A stretch of 22,444 nucleotides of DNA from an uncultured Bacteroidales bacterium (GCA_934717185.1 CAKUYQ010000038.1:1-22444); one strand, 5' to 3'; counted from the stretch's first letter, positions 1 to 7,813 are shown. Numbers and translations: made by a program. The notes: generated from the sequence alone by a model not told the origin.

Positions 1-2
1 TC

Positions 3-40
3 AAAAAAAACCGCTACAGATAGCTGTAGTGGCGTTTTTT
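3..40. terminator. Bidirectional intrinsic terminator
   Basis: A 9-bp stem (11-19 paired with 24-32, one G-T wobble) with an ATAG loop is flanked by an A-run on the left (3-10) and a T-run on the right (35-40). It can therefore end transcription from either side: a gene left of the window on the plus strand, and folP on the minus strand, which stops about 120 bp away. Confidence 0.75.
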
Positions 41-53
41 GTCTTTTTCCGAC

Positions 54-152
54 CTTCCCAAGTGTCAAAGATGGGAATATGCAACCCTCACTCAATAAAA
101 AATACTTAGACAGATTCAAAAAGCAACGGAAGTTTGACACTTTGTCGGGAAG
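54..152. repeat. Imperfect inverted repeat downstream of folP
   Basis: A perfect 10-bp inverted repeat (60-69 against 133-142) is extended by a further 6-bp pair (54-59 against 147-152) after a 4-base bulge on the right arm. The loop is about 63 nt. It lies between the folP stop and the terminator at 3-40. It may be an RNA 3'-end structure or a degenerate repeat; no function is visible. Confidence 0.5.
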
Positions 153-158
153 CAAAAA

Positions 159-965
159 TTACAAACGCCTGTCTGCCTCAATTACGGCGTGAGCCAATTT
201 TATTGTCTCTGCCCCCTCTTTAACATCATGAACCCTAATAATATCCGCACCACGCACAAGAGCTAAAAGGTTAAGAGCCACCGTGCCGCAAAGAGCCTCG
301 GCAGGATTGGTTCCTAACAGTTTCCATATCATACCCTTGCGAGACAACCCAATAAGAATCTTTCGCCCCAACTCCCTCTTTATCCTGCCCGTATTGCAAA
401 GCAGATCGTAATTCTGCTCAACAGTCTTGGCAAAGCCCAATCCCGGATCCACAATATAATCCGTAATACCATACCCCGCTGCCCTTTTCTCAAACTCCTT
501 AAAATACTCAACAACCTCATTCACAACACCATTAGGGTAGTTGCACATCTGTTGCATGGTAGATGGCGTACCTCTCTTGTGCATAGCAATATAAGGAAGT
601 TTCAGCTTCCCGACAATTGGCAGCATTTTGGGATCATCTTCTCCGGCCGAAATGTCATTGACAATAAACTCACCTATTATATCGTAAGCAAGTTCAACGG
701 TTCTGCTGTAAAAAGTATCTATTGAGATCTTATATGGTCTGCCGGATGGGAGGAGAGACAGCACAGGCTTAAGGTACTCCCACTCCTGCTCCTGGCTCAC
801 AGGGATTGAACCGGGGCGGGTTGAACAACCTCCAAGATCTATTATATCCGCACCAAGCTTATACATCTCCTCTATTCTCTTTATAGCCATCTCTTCATTT
901 GTACATCTGCTGTCCTCAAAAAAGGATTCATTATTAATGTTCAATATTCCCATTAACTCCTTCAT
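159..965 (-). CDS. folP: Dihydropteroate synthase
   Basis: FolP condenses 6-hydroxymethyl-7,8-dihydropterin diphosphate with p-aminobenzoate in folate synthesis and is the sulfonamide target. The protein is about 268 residues, a normal length. Canonical parts from the ATG start: DLGGCSTRPG (43-52), the NDISAG strand, MHKRGTPSTMQ, DPGLGFAKT, the GLSRKG loop with its substrate-binding lysine, and C-terminal IRVHD. The first loop is odd: where the family has N-x-T-x-D-S-F this protein reads NINNESF (residues 9-15). The frame stays open upstream to a TTG at 995, but a TACATTTG -7 element covers 993-1000, so transcription should begin downstream of it. I therefore use the ATG at 965; the ATG at 953 is also possible. 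The gene is monocistronic here and divergent from purB. Confidence 0.93.
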   Translation of the reverse strand: MKELMGILNINNESFFEDSRCTNEEMAIKRIEEMYKLGADIIDLGGCSTRPGSIPVSQEQEWEYLKPVLSLLPSGRPYKISIDTFYSRTVELAYDIIGEFIVNDISAGEDDPKMLPIVGKLKLPYIAMHKRGTPSTMQQMCNYPNGVVNEVVEYFKEFEKRAAGYGITDYIVDPGLGFAKTVEQNYDLLCNTGRIKRELGRKILIGLSRKGMIWKLLGTNPAEALCGTVALNLLALVRGADIIRVHDVKEGAETIKLAHAVIEADRRL

Positions 966-992
966 AACCGTATTCTTTATCTGTTGTACCGG

Positions 993-1000
993 CAAATGTA
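993..1000 (-). promoter_or_regulatory. folP promoter -7 element
   Basis: TACATTTG on the minus strand fits the Bacteroidota -7 consensus TAnnTTTG and sits about 28 nt upstream of the folP ATG. No convincing -33 TTG is seen at the usual spacing. It overlaps the upstream in-frame TTG codon and so argues against that start. Confidence 0.5.
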
Positions 1001-1021
1001 TAAAACATGTTGGATTTTTGC

Positions 1022-1029
1022 TACTTTTG
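1022..1029 (+). promoter_or_regulatory. purB promoter -7 element
   Basis: TACTTTTG fits TAnnTTTG and lies 24 nt before the purB ATG. It is 21 bp from the oppositely directed folP -7 element, so the two promoters share their upstream DNA. A -33 TTG at the expected spacing is not evident. Confidence 0.5.
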
Positions 1030-1052
1030 TGCTTTTAACAGATTACCCATTT

Positions 1053-2396
1053 ATGATAGAGAACAGATTAACAGCTATTACGCCAATAGACGGCAGATAC
1101 AAAGACAAAGTAGAAAAGCTTGCAGATTATTTTTCCGAATATGCTCTTATCAAATACCGCATAAGAGTAGAGGTTGAATATTTCATAGCGCTTTGCGAGC
1201 TGCCGTTGCCTCAACTTGCAGACTTTGACAAGACAAAGTTTGAAGCACTCAGAAATTTGTACATAGAATTTACTCCTGAGGATGCAGAAAAGGTAAAGGC
1301 AACTGAAAAGATCACAAATCACGATGTTAAAGCTGTTGAATATTACATAAAAGAGGCTTTTGAAGAGTTAGGTATAGCCAAATACAAAGAGTTTGTACAT
1401 TTTGGGCTAACCTCGCAAGACATAAATAACACAGCGGTTCCGCTCTCGCTTAAAGAAGGTATGGAGGAGTGCTGGTTGCCGCTTGTAGACAACGTTGTAG
1501 AGACCCTTGAAAACATGTCAAAAGAGTGGGAGAATGTACCGATGTTGGCTCATACACACGGACAACCGGCCTCCCCTACAAGATTAGGAAAGGAGTTTTA
1601 TGTGTTTGTAGCAAGAGTAAACGAGCAGTTAAGGTTGCTTAACACAATACCATACTCTGCAAAATTCGGCGGGGCGACAGGAAACATGAATGCCCACAAT
1701 TTCGCCTATCCGGGCATAGACTGGAACTCTTTTGCCGTAGACTTTGTGGAAAACAGATTAGGGCTTAAACGCTCCTACCCTACCACTCAGATTGAGCACT
1801 ACGACAACCTTGCGGCTCTGTTCCAGAACATGGAGAGGATAGACACCATATTAATGGATCTTTGCAGAGACGTATGGACATATATATCAATGGATTACTT
1901 TAAGCAAAAGGTAAAGGCGGGAGAGGTTGGCTCATCTGCCATGCCGCATAAGGTAAACCCAATAGATTTTGAAAACGCAGAGGGAAACTTTGGAGTTGCT
2001 AATGCAATATTCACACATTTGGCGCTCAAACTGCCGCTATCGAGAATGCAGAGGGATCTTACAGACTCAACAGTACTTAGAAACGTTGGAGTTCCGGTTG
2101 CACACTCAATGATTGCATTAAAATCACTCGCCAAAGGATTGGGAAAACTTATTCTTCACCGCGAGACATTGGAGAGGGATTTGGAGAACAATTGGGCCGT
2201 TGTAGCGGAAGCCATTCAGACAGTACTCAGGAGAGAGGGCTACCCTAACCCATACGAAACTCTAAAGGCGCTTACTCGCGGACACGACGGCATAAACAGA
2301 GAGAGCATTGCAGAATTTATAAAGGGGCTTAATGTCTCAGATTCCGTAAAAAATGAGCTTTTATCCGTTACTCCACAGAATTATGTTGGGAAATAG
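1053..2396 (+). CDS. purB: Adenylosuccinate lyase
   Basis: PurB removes fumarate from SAICAR and from adenylosuccinate, acting twice in purine synthesis, and belongs to the fumarase/aspartase superfamily. The 447-residue protein opens with LTAITPIDGRYKDKV, as in the E. coli-type enzyme (456 aa). It carries GLTSQDINNTA, the THGQPASPTRLGKE region (H169) and the signature GSSAMPHKVNPIDFENAEGN starting at G293, with the mobile-loop serine at S295. The frame is open upstream, but family homology starts at the ATG at 1053, just after the -7 element. The gene is followed after 19 nt by the M64 peptidase and probably co-transcribed with it. Nothing is missing from the active site. Confidence 0.96.
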   Translation: MIENRLTAITPIDGRYKDKVEKLADYFSEYALIKYRIRVEVEYFIALCELPLPQLADFDKTKFEALRNLYIEFTPEDAEKVKATEKITNHDVKAVEYYIKEAFEELGIAKYKEFVHFGLTSQDINNTAVPLSLKEGMEECWLPLVDNVVETLENMSKEWENVPMLAHTHGQPASPTRLGKEFYVFVARVNEQLRLLNTIPYSAKFGGATGNMNAHNFAYPGIDWNSFAVDFVENRLGLKRSYPTTQIEHYDNLAALFQNMERIDTILMDLCRDVWTYISMDYFKQKVKAGEVGSSAMPHKVNPIDFENAEGNFGVANAIFTHLALKLPLSRMQRDLTDSTVLRNVGVPVAHSMIALKSLAKGLGKLILHRETLERDLENNWAVVAEAIQTVLRREGYPNPYETLKALTRGHDGINRESIAEFIKGLNVSDSVKNELLSVTPQNYVGK

Positions 2397-2415
2397 ACAA
2401 TTAAATATTGGCAAT

Positions 2416-3666
2416 ATGAGAAAGATATTAGGTTTTATAAGTTTTATTTTACTTGCAGTTTCCGCTTTAGGGCAGAGCAGGGTACATGTAGATTATGATA
2501 AATATTTTACCCCTTGCAGGATGAGGTTGGATTTGGTCTTTGCCGGTGACGCTGCAAAACAGGAAGTTTTCCTTGGAAATATATCTAAAGAGGTTGAATG
2601 GAGCGGTTCCAAGACCATACTTGCAGATCCGTTTGAGTATGGAGAGTATTTTTTGGAGGTAATAGCAAAAAACAATGTTGTAATATTTTCAAAAGGATTC
2701 AACACACTGTTCCAGGAGTGGCGCACAACCGCAGAGGCAAAGGAGATTAGAAAGGCATTCAACTCATCTTACGTAATCCCTTATCCGCAGGATCCTGTAA
2801 CAATAAGGATAAGCGAAAGGAGAAAGGATACCGGAAAATTTGAGGAACTTGCATCGTTCAAAGTAGACCCTAACGACAAACTTATCTGCACAAAACCAGA
2901 CAATCATTTTAAGGTAGACACACTGCTTTACAACGGAGAGTGTTCCAAGAAGGTAGACCTGCTGTTTGTTGCAGAGGGCTACACAAAAGAGGAGATGGAC
3001 AAGTTTAGGAAAGACGCAGCAAAGTTCATGGGGTATCTTTTTGAGATGGAGCCATATAAGAGCCGCAAAAACGATTTTAACATTTGGGCTGTAGAGGCTG
3101 AGAGTGAGGATAGCGGCACAGACTTTCCGCATCTTGATATCTGGAAAAACACAGCAGCGAACTCCAACTTCTACACATTCAGAACAGACAGATACCTCAC
3201 TGCTCCAAACCAGACAGATGTCTGCAAATTAGCGTCAAACGCGCCGTACGATGCAATTTATGTAATTGTAAACACCAGTACATACGGCGGTGGAGGCATC
3301 TATAATTTCTATGGTCTTAGCATGAGCGACCACAAATATGAGGCAGAGGTATTTGTTCATGAGTTCGGGCACAGTTTTGCAGGTCTTGGTGATGAATACT
3401 ACGATTCCGAAACATCATACGAGGATTTCTACAACATTAAGATTGAGCCGTGGGAGCCGAACATTACCACAAAGGTGAATTTTGCAGAGAAATGGGAGGA
3501 TATGGTAGGCAGTAATGGTGTTGGGCTGTTTGAAGGTGGCGGATATATGGCAAAAGGGATTTTCCGCCCAAGAGAGGACTGCAGGATGAAAACCAATACA
3601 GCAAAAGATTTCTGCCCTGTTTGCCAAAGAGCAATTAACAGAATGATAGATATTTATACTAAATAA
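2416..3666 (+). CDS. Secreted peptidase M64 family metallopeptidase
   Basis: This 416-residue protein starts with a clear signal peptide (MRKILGFISFILLAVSALGQ). An N-terminal beta-rich region follows (about 25-160, resembling the M64 N-terminal domain), then a catalytic domain with HEFGHSFAGLGDE at 315-327. H315 and H319 are zinc-ligand candidates, E316 the general base, and the trailing D/E belongs to the family motif. M64 is named after a Clostridium IgA protease, but the substrates of most Bacteroidota members are unknown, so IgA cleavage should not be assumed. The ATG at 2416 is chosen because the signal peptide begins there; the frame extends upstream into purB. It lies 19 nt after purB and 6 nt before the HAD gene. 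Predicted periplasmic or exported. Confidence 0.85.
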   Translation: MRKILGFISFILLAVSALGQSRVHVDYDKYFTPCRMRLDLVFAGDAAKQEVFLGNISKEVEWSGSKTILADPFEYGEYFLEVIAKNNVVIFSKGFNTLFQEWRTTAEAKEIRKAFNSSYVIPYPQDPVTIRISERRKDTGKFEELASFKVDPNDKLICTKPDNHFKVDTLLYNGECSKKVDLLFVAEGYTKEEMDKFRKDAAKFMGYLFEMEPYKSRKNDFNIWAVEAESEDSGTDFPHLDIWKNTAANSNFYTFRTDRYLTAPNQTDVCKLASNAPYDAIYVIVNTSTYGGGGIYNFYGLSMSDHKYEAEVFVHEFGHSFAGLGDEYYDSETSYEDFYNIKIEPWEPNITTKVNFAEKWEDMVGSNGVGLFEGGGYMAKGIFRPREDCRMKTNTAKDFCPVCQRAINRMIDIYTK

Positions 3667-3672
3667 CAGGTA

Positions 3673-4422
3673 ATGCTTGACAAAGATTACAACTACTATC
3701 TCTTTGATGTTGACAGAACTATATGGGCATTTGACAAAAATGCCCATAGTGCAATATGCAAACTCTTAGATCATTTCTTTGTTGGTGAACGCTTTGGCAT
3801 TACAGATAAGGATGAATTTGTTAACAGATACGAGAAGATAAACAGGCATTTGTGGGAGAGATACGAGGCAGGTGAGATAACCAAAGAGGTTCTCAGATCC
3901 TCACGCTTTCTTCACACATTCAAAAGTTATTTCAAGCATGAGACTGAGGATGGCAGGTCTGTCAATGAGTATTCGGCCAATTATAAAAAAATAAAGAAGC
4001 TCTCCGACAAATTTACCTCTGCATACGTGGAGCAGATGGTAATGGAGACGGCTTTGGAGCCGGGGGCAGACATAGTTCTAAGAACCTTGCATGAGAGGGG
4101 GAAGAAGATAGCTGTAATAACGAACGGTTTTGCAGAGATGCAATACCGCAAGTTGGCCAATTCGAGAATTGGAGGGTATATAGATGCTTATATAATATCT
4201 GAAGAGGTGGGATACTTAAAACCGCATCCTAATATCTTTAATGCCGCACTTAAGGCATTGAACGGGGTGAAAAACGAAACATTGATGGTAGGAGATGACT
4301 TTGCCAACGATATTGAGGGGGCAAGGGCTTTTGGAATAGACCAATACTACTATAATCCGTTCCACAAGGGGTATGGCAACGCGCCTACTTACGACAAGCC
4401 TACGCTACTCAACCTTATCTGA
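3673..4422 (+). CDS. YjjG-like HAD-family (noncanonical pyrimidine) nucleotidase
   Basis: A 249-residue cytosolic HAD phosphatase. All four motifs are present: DVDRT at 12-16 (D12 nucleophile, D14 acid/base), T150 in VITNGF, K183 in GYLKPHP, and the acidic motif MVGDDFANDIEGA (D208, D209, D213). The helical cap at about 25-125 and overall similarity match the YjjG/YfnB group, which dephosphorylates nucleoside monophosphates and may clear noncanonical pyrimidine nucleotides. The exact substrate is not readable from sequence. The start is 6 nt after the M64 stop. The last 8 nt overlap the end of the convergent ftsB-like gene (4415-4422), so the two mRNAs are antisense at their 3' ends. Confidence 0.85.
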   Translation: MLDKDYNYYLFDVDRTIWAFDKNAHSAICKLLDHFFVGERFGITDKDEFVNRYEKINRHLWERYEAGEITKEVLRSSRFLHTFKSYFKHETEDGRSVNEYSANYKKIKKLSDKFTSAYVEQMVMETALEPGADIVLRTLHERGKKIAVITNGFAEMQYRKLANSRIGGYIDAYIISEEVGYLKPHPNIFNAALKALNGVKNETLMVGDDFANDIEGARAFGIDQYYYNPFHKGYGNAPTYDKPTLLNLI

Positions 4423-4708
4423 CAGTGTTGTTTTTGTCGGGAAAAATATAAATATCCTCATCCGGCTCATGAAAAAGATACTCCTCACGGGCAAACTTTT
4501 CAAGGCTATCCTTGTTGGATGACAGCTCATTCAGTTTTTCGTCGAGGTTCTTAATCTGGGAGCGGTAATATTCTTTCTGCGCCTCCTGGTTTCTTACAAG
4601 TCTCCTGTCTCGCAACCAGCTGTAGATATTGTTCGAATCAAAGAAAAGAATCCATGCCAATGCAACAACTGCAACAATAAGGTACTTGTTCTTTAACAAT
4701 TTTAGCAT
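4415..4708 (-). CDS. FtsB/DivIC-family septum formation initiator
   Basis: A 97-residue bitopic membrane protein: short basic cytosolic tail (1-8), one membrane helix (about 9-23), a coiled coil (about 35-70), then the conserved LEKFAREEYLFHEPDEDIYIF stretch (69-89) typical of FtsB/DivIC. In known systems this protein joins FtsL and FtsQ/DivIB in the divisome and helps activate septal peptidoglycan synthesis. In Bacteroidota it is usually an isolated gene, as here. It overlaps the convergent HAD gene by 8 nt and is divergent from the CPBP gene. A well-formed promoter lies 40-75 nt upstream. FtsB and DivIC cannot be told apart at this length, so no symbol is assigned. Confidence 0.87.
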   Translation of the reverse strand: MLKLLKNKYLIVAVVALAWILFFDSNNIYSWLRDRRLVRNQEAQKEYYRSQIKNLDEKLNELSSNKDSLEKFAREEYLFHEPDEDIYIFPDKNNTVR

Positions 4709-4716
4709 TTTTTGTT

Positions 4717-4724
4717 TATTTTTG
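4717..4724 (+). promoter_or_regulatory. Possible -7 element for the CPBP-manA-S4 cluster
   Basis: TATTTTTG fits TAnnTTTG and lies 78 nt before the CPBP start, but has no good -33 partner. If used, its transcript would overlap the leader of the divergent ftsB-like mRNA. Confidence 0.3.
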
Positions 4725-4751
4725 GATTGCGTTTTAGCAGTTCACTTGGTG

Positions 4752-4782
4752 CAAAGGTAAAAAACCAACATTACTTTACAAA
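4752..4782 (-). promoter_or_regulatory. Promoter of the ftsB-like gene
   Basis: On the minus strand, TTTG (4782-4779), a 19-nt spacer, then TACCTTTG (4759-4752): a full match to the Bacteroidota TTTG-N19-TAnnTTTG pattern. Transcription should start near 4745, leaving a leader of about 37 nt. Confidence 0.75.
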
Positions 4783-4801
4783 GATTTGTTTACAAAGTTT
4801 T

Positions 4802-5677
4802 ATGGAAATACTACAGAAAATAAGAGATACGGCAGTTAATCTTGCAACAGATGCAAGATACTCATTACCAAGCTTTACTCAAAGCTGGGCAACTCTGCTG
4901 GTATATCTGTTGTTCAGTCTGCTGCTGAGCATTGCGCTTATTGTTATACCCACAGGGATTGTATCTAACCAGTTGTTCACATATATCGTTACAATGATCC
5001 CTCCTTTTGTCTACCTGCTGCTGATTGGCAGACGAAGGAGGTTTAAAGAGGTACCTATAGTTAAGGCAAACAACGGCAAATTGAACACATTCTCTGTTTT
5101 TTTTATAGTAACGTTGCTCACTCTCCTACTGCAGATTGCTACAGATCCGCTAACATCTTGGATGACAATGCCTGATTACTTTAAAAAACTTCTGCAATCT
5201 CTCATAAACGGCTCTATGAGCCAGATAATTGCCATAGTCATTGCAGCTCCGTTGCTGGAGGAGCTGTTGCTCAGGGGCTTTATTGAGAGAGGACTGATAT
5301 ATCATATTGGAGGCACAAAAGCCATTTTTGTAAGCGCCGTTATATTTGGAGTCATGCATTTTAATCCATGGCAGGCACTGCCCGCTTTTATAATAGGATT
5401 AGCTCTTGGTTGGATCTACTGGCGCACCCACAACCTTTGGCTTACCATACTTATGCATTTTATAACAAACGGAACATCTGTGATAACAACAAAATTGTTT
5501 CCCGGGTACAGCATGTCTGATTCCTTTCTGCAGGATATAATGAGAGATTATGCAGGAGATGGGGCATACGTTGTGCTTGTATCTGTGTGTGCCGCTCTTG
5601 CAGCTGTTTTGTTTTACTACCTTAACAGGAAACTCTCTTGCGGTAAAGAGCTGTTTCCTATGGCAAAAAAAATTTGA
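4802..5677 (+). CDS. CPBP family intramembrane glutamic endopeptidase
   Basis: A 291-residue polytopic membrane protein of the CPBP (CaaX protease/Rce1-like, 'Abi') family. The motifs are EELLLRG (E153, E154, R158), FGVMHFN (H186) and a final HFITN (H219); these conserved glutamates and histidines form the intramembrane active site in Rce1-type enzymes. About seven hydrophobic segments are visible, from about residue 28 to 283. The substrate is unknown; bacterial members are linked to processing of membrane-bound or lipid-modified peptides. The ATG at 4802 is preferred over an upstream in-frame ATG (4712), because the latter would overlap the ftsB leader and adds a non-family extension. It lies directly before the isomerase gene, with 1 nt between them. 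Confidence 0.87.
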   Translation: MEILQKIRDTAVNLATDARYSLPSFTQSWATLLVYLLFSLLLSIALIVIPTGIVSNQLFTYIVTMIPPFVYLLLIGRRRRFKEVPIVKANNGKLNTFSVFFIVTLLTLLLQIATDPLTSWMTMPDYFKKLLQSLINGSMSQIIAIVIAAPLLEELLLRGFIERGLIYHIGGTKAIFVSAVIFGVMHFNPWQALPAFIIGLALGWIYWRTHNLWLTILMHFITNGTSVITTKLFPGYSMSDSFLQDIMRDYAGDGAYVVLVSVCAALAAVLFYYLNRKLSCGKELFPMAKKI

Positions 5678-5678
5678 A

Positions 5679-6809
5679 ATGAACAATACTAAACTATACC
5701 CGCTACTGTTTATTCCGGAACCTCACGAAAAGGTATGGGGCGGAAACAGATTAAAGAATATACTTAACCTTGAGTTTTCAACGGAGGATTATCCCGGGCT
5801 TACAGGCAAAGATCCTATTGGCGAAAGCTGGGAGATATCCGGAATGCTTAACGACAGCTCTGTTGTTGAGAACGGTTTCTTTGCAGAAAACTCATTGGAG
5901 GAGTTTGTAGATACTTATATGGGCGATGCCATTGGAGAGAATATCTTCCAGTATTACAGAGGGCAGTTTCCTCTGCTGTTCAAGGTGTTGGATGTTGACG
6001 GCAAGTTATCACTCCAGGTACATCCCAATGATATTGTGGCTATGGAGCGAGAAGACAGCTACGGCAAAGCAGAATGCTGGTATATAATGGAAGCAGATCC
6101 AACGGCAAAGATCTATATGGGATTCAACAGAGATCTTACACCAAGGGAATTTTATGAAAGATGCAAGAGTGGAACCATTGAAGAGGTACTTAATGTAATA
6201 CACCCAAAGAAGGGAGATACATTCTATATTGCACCCGGGACCGTTCATGCAGCTGCAGGCGGAATCCTTATAGCAGAGGTACAGCAATGCTCAGATGCAA
6301 CGTATAGACTGTACGACTGGGGAAGGGAGTTCAATCCCGCTACGGCACGCAAGATGCACTTGGAGGATGCCATTGATATCATAGACTACAAGAGATACAA
6401 TCCTCTTTTGCACTACTCCAACACGCTTATAGCATTAGATGATATACGTACATCCTCTAAAAACGAGAACAGATCTGTTACCATAAGTAATACAGAGTAT
6501 TTTATAGTAAATGCAATTGAACTTAACTCGGCAAAGCGCATCTATCCATCTCAAATGGGGTCTTTTATTGTATATGTTGCAGTGGAGGGGAGTATGGAGA
6601 TTGTTACCAATGACATGAATGTCTTAAGGCTTGAGAGAGGCAGGTCTGCCATGATTCCGGCCTCTATGGAGGATTTTATCATAAGGCCGGCAGCCGGCAA
6701 CTCTGAAGACATCTCCGTGTCAAACGGCTCAATATTACATGGAAAAAATGTTATACTGGAGATATACATGCCCCAACCGCAAGAGGAGGAGGATGATTAT
6801 CTTATTTGA
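5679..6809 (+). CDS. manA: Type I mannose-6-phosphate isomerase
   Basis: Interconverts fructose 6-phosphate and mannose 6-phosphate, feeding mannose use and GDP-sugar synthesis for glycans. The 376-residue cupin protein shows the metal-site pattern: LQVHPND (Q113, H115), E132 in KAECWYI, and GTVHA (H190). EVQQCSDATYRLYDWGR follows, the typical active-site stretch of the short bacterial (Bacillus-like) class. The class is usually about 315-320 residues; here the C-terminal cupin continues to 376 and ends in an acidic tail (QEEEDDYLI). The ATG at 5679 lies 1 nt after the CPBP stop and begins where homology begins (NNTKLYPLLFIPEPHEKVWGG region). The S4 gene follows within 10 nt, suggesting one transcript. 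Confidence 0.93.
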   Translation: MNNTKLYPLLFIPEPHEKVWGGNRLKNILNLEFSTEDYPGLTGKDPIGESWEISGMLNDSSVVENGFFAENSLEEFVDTYMGDAIGENIFQYYRGQFPLLFKVLDVDGKLSLQVHPNDIVAMEREDSYGKAECWYIMEADPTAKIYMGFNRDLTPREFYERCKSGTIEEVLNVIHPKKGDTFYIAPGTVHAAAGGILIAEVQQCSDATYRLYDWGREFNPATARKMHLEDAIDIIDYKRYNPLLHYSNTLIALDDIRTSSKNENRSVTISNTEYFIVNAIELNSAKRIYPSQMGSFIVYVAVEGSMEIVTNDMNVLRLERGRSAMIPASMEDFIIRPAAGNSEDISVSNGSILHGKNVILEIYMPQPQEEEDDYLI

Positions 6810-6817
6810 TTATGGTT

Positions 6818-7222
6818 ATGGCAGGAGAGGTTAGAATAGACAAGTTTTTATGGTGCATAAGGGCCTTTAAGACAAGGTCAGATGCTGCCGAGGCCTGTAA
6901 AACAGGCAAAGTCTCCATAAACGGGACAGAGGCAAAATCATCCAAAGAGGTAAAGGCCGGAGACCGGATTATGGTTAGAAAGGGTGCTGTCCACTACGAA
7001 TATATAGTAAACGCCCTTGTAGACAAGAGACAGGGTGCAGCACTTGTAAAGAACTATGTTACAGATATAACACCCCAGACAGAATTAGACAAATTGGTTG
7101 CGCCTAAAGAGACAATTTTTCTAAAAAGGGAGCGTGGCGAAGGGAGACCCACAAAGAAGCAACGCAGGGAGATTGATGCTTTATTCGACAGCTTTGACTA
7201 CAACGAAGATGAGGATGAATAA
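6818..7222 (+). CDS. S4-domain RNA-binding protein, HslR (Hsp15)-like
   Basis: About 134 residues with an N-terminal S4 fold (VRIDKFLWCIRAFKTRSDAA, then the KVSINGTEAKSSKEVKAGD loop), and a basic region (GRPTKKQRREIDALF) before an acidic tail. E. coli Hsp15 (HslR) binds free 50S subunits carrying stalled peptidyl-tRNA and helps recycle them; that role is plausible here but not shown by the sequence. Possible starts are TTG 6806, ATG 6812 and ATG 6818. I use 6818 because homologues begin MA-x-x-x-RIDK. The gene closely follows manA and ends one base before a bidirectional terminator. Confidence 0.88.
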   Translation: MAGEVRIDKFLWCIRAFKTRSDAAEACKTGKVSINGTEAKSSKEVKAGDRIMVRKGAVHYEYIVNALVDKRQGAALVKNYVTDITPQTELDKLVAPKETIFLKRERGEGRPTKKQRREIDALFDSFDYNEDEDE

Positions 7223-7247
7223 AAAAGGTGGCAGATGCCACCTTTTT
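7221..7247. terminator. Bidirectional intrinsic terminator between S4 gene and rubrerythrin
   Basis: GGTGGC (7227-7232), loop AGAT, GCCACC (7237-7242), with six A on the left and five T on the right. It overlaps the S4-gene stop codon by two bases and lies 12 nt past the end of the convergent rubrerythrin gene, so it serves both. Confidence 0.85.
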
Positions 7248-7258
7248 CTTTAAATTCG

Positions 7259-7813
7259 CTATTTTTTGAAGTAACGGTTGTACAACCCTTCGAAACCTTT
7301 TCCATGACGAGCCTCATCCTTACACATCTCATGAACAGTGTCGTGGATAGCATCGTAATTGTGCTTCTTGGCTAAAGTTGCAATTCTCTTCTTGTCCTCA
7401 CATGCACCGGCCTCAGCCTCCATTCTCTTCTTTAGGTTAGTCTCTGTATCCCATACAACATCACCTATAAGCTCTGCAAATCTTGCAGCATGGTCTGCCT
7501 CCTCAAAAGCATATCTTCTAAATGCCTCGGCAATCTCAGGGTAACCTTCTCTGTCTGCCTGACGGCTCATAGCCAAATACATTCCAACCTCAGAACACTC
7601 TCCGGCAAAGTGTGTCTTAAGACCCTCCATTACCTCTTCATCACAACCTTTAGCTACACCAATTACATGCTCATCTGCAAACTGAAGCGCACCCTCTGTC
7701 TCTACCATCTCTTTGAATTTAGATTTTGGAGCTTTACAAAGTGGACAAAAATCAGGAGCCTCGTTACCTTCGTGAACATAACCACAAACTGTACAAATAA
7801 ATCTCTTTTTCAT
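7259..7813 (-). CDS. Reverse rubrerythrin (rubredoxin domain first)
   Basis: A 184-residue non-heme iron protein with the domain order inverted relative to classical rubrerythrin. The rubredoxin-like FeS4 site comes first (CTVCG at 7-11 and CPLC at 23-26), then a ferritin-like four-helix bundle with di-iron ligand candidates E72, E104/E105-x-x-H108, and D166-E167-x-x-H170. Reverse rubrerythrins, known from clostridia, act as NAD(P)H-dependent peroxidases in oxidative defence of anaerobes, with electrons supplied by reductases. The frame extends upstream, but the ATG at 7813 starts the family sequence, and the leader before it is AT-rich non-coding DNA. It is monocistronic, with its own promoter and terminator. 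Confidence 0.92.
   Translation of the reverse strand: MKKRFICTVCGYVHEGNEAPDFCPLCKAPKSKFKEMVETEGALQFADEHVIGVAKGCDEEVMEGLKTHFAGECSEVGMYLAMSRQADREGYPEIAEAFRRYAFEEADHAARFAELIGDVVWDTETNLKKRMEAEAGACEDKKRIATLAKKHNYDAIHDTVHEMCKDEARHGKGFEGLYNRYFKK

Noticed and set aside
966..995. Longer FolP start at TTG 995
   Set aside because: The codon lies within the TACATTTG promoter element, upstream of the expected transcript start.
984..1052. Longer PurB start
   Set aside because: The extra 23 residues cover the -7 element and are absent from the family.
4802..5677. Abortive-infection phage defence gene
   Set aside because: 'Abi' is an older name for the CPBP family; neighbours are housekeeping genes and nothing points to defence.
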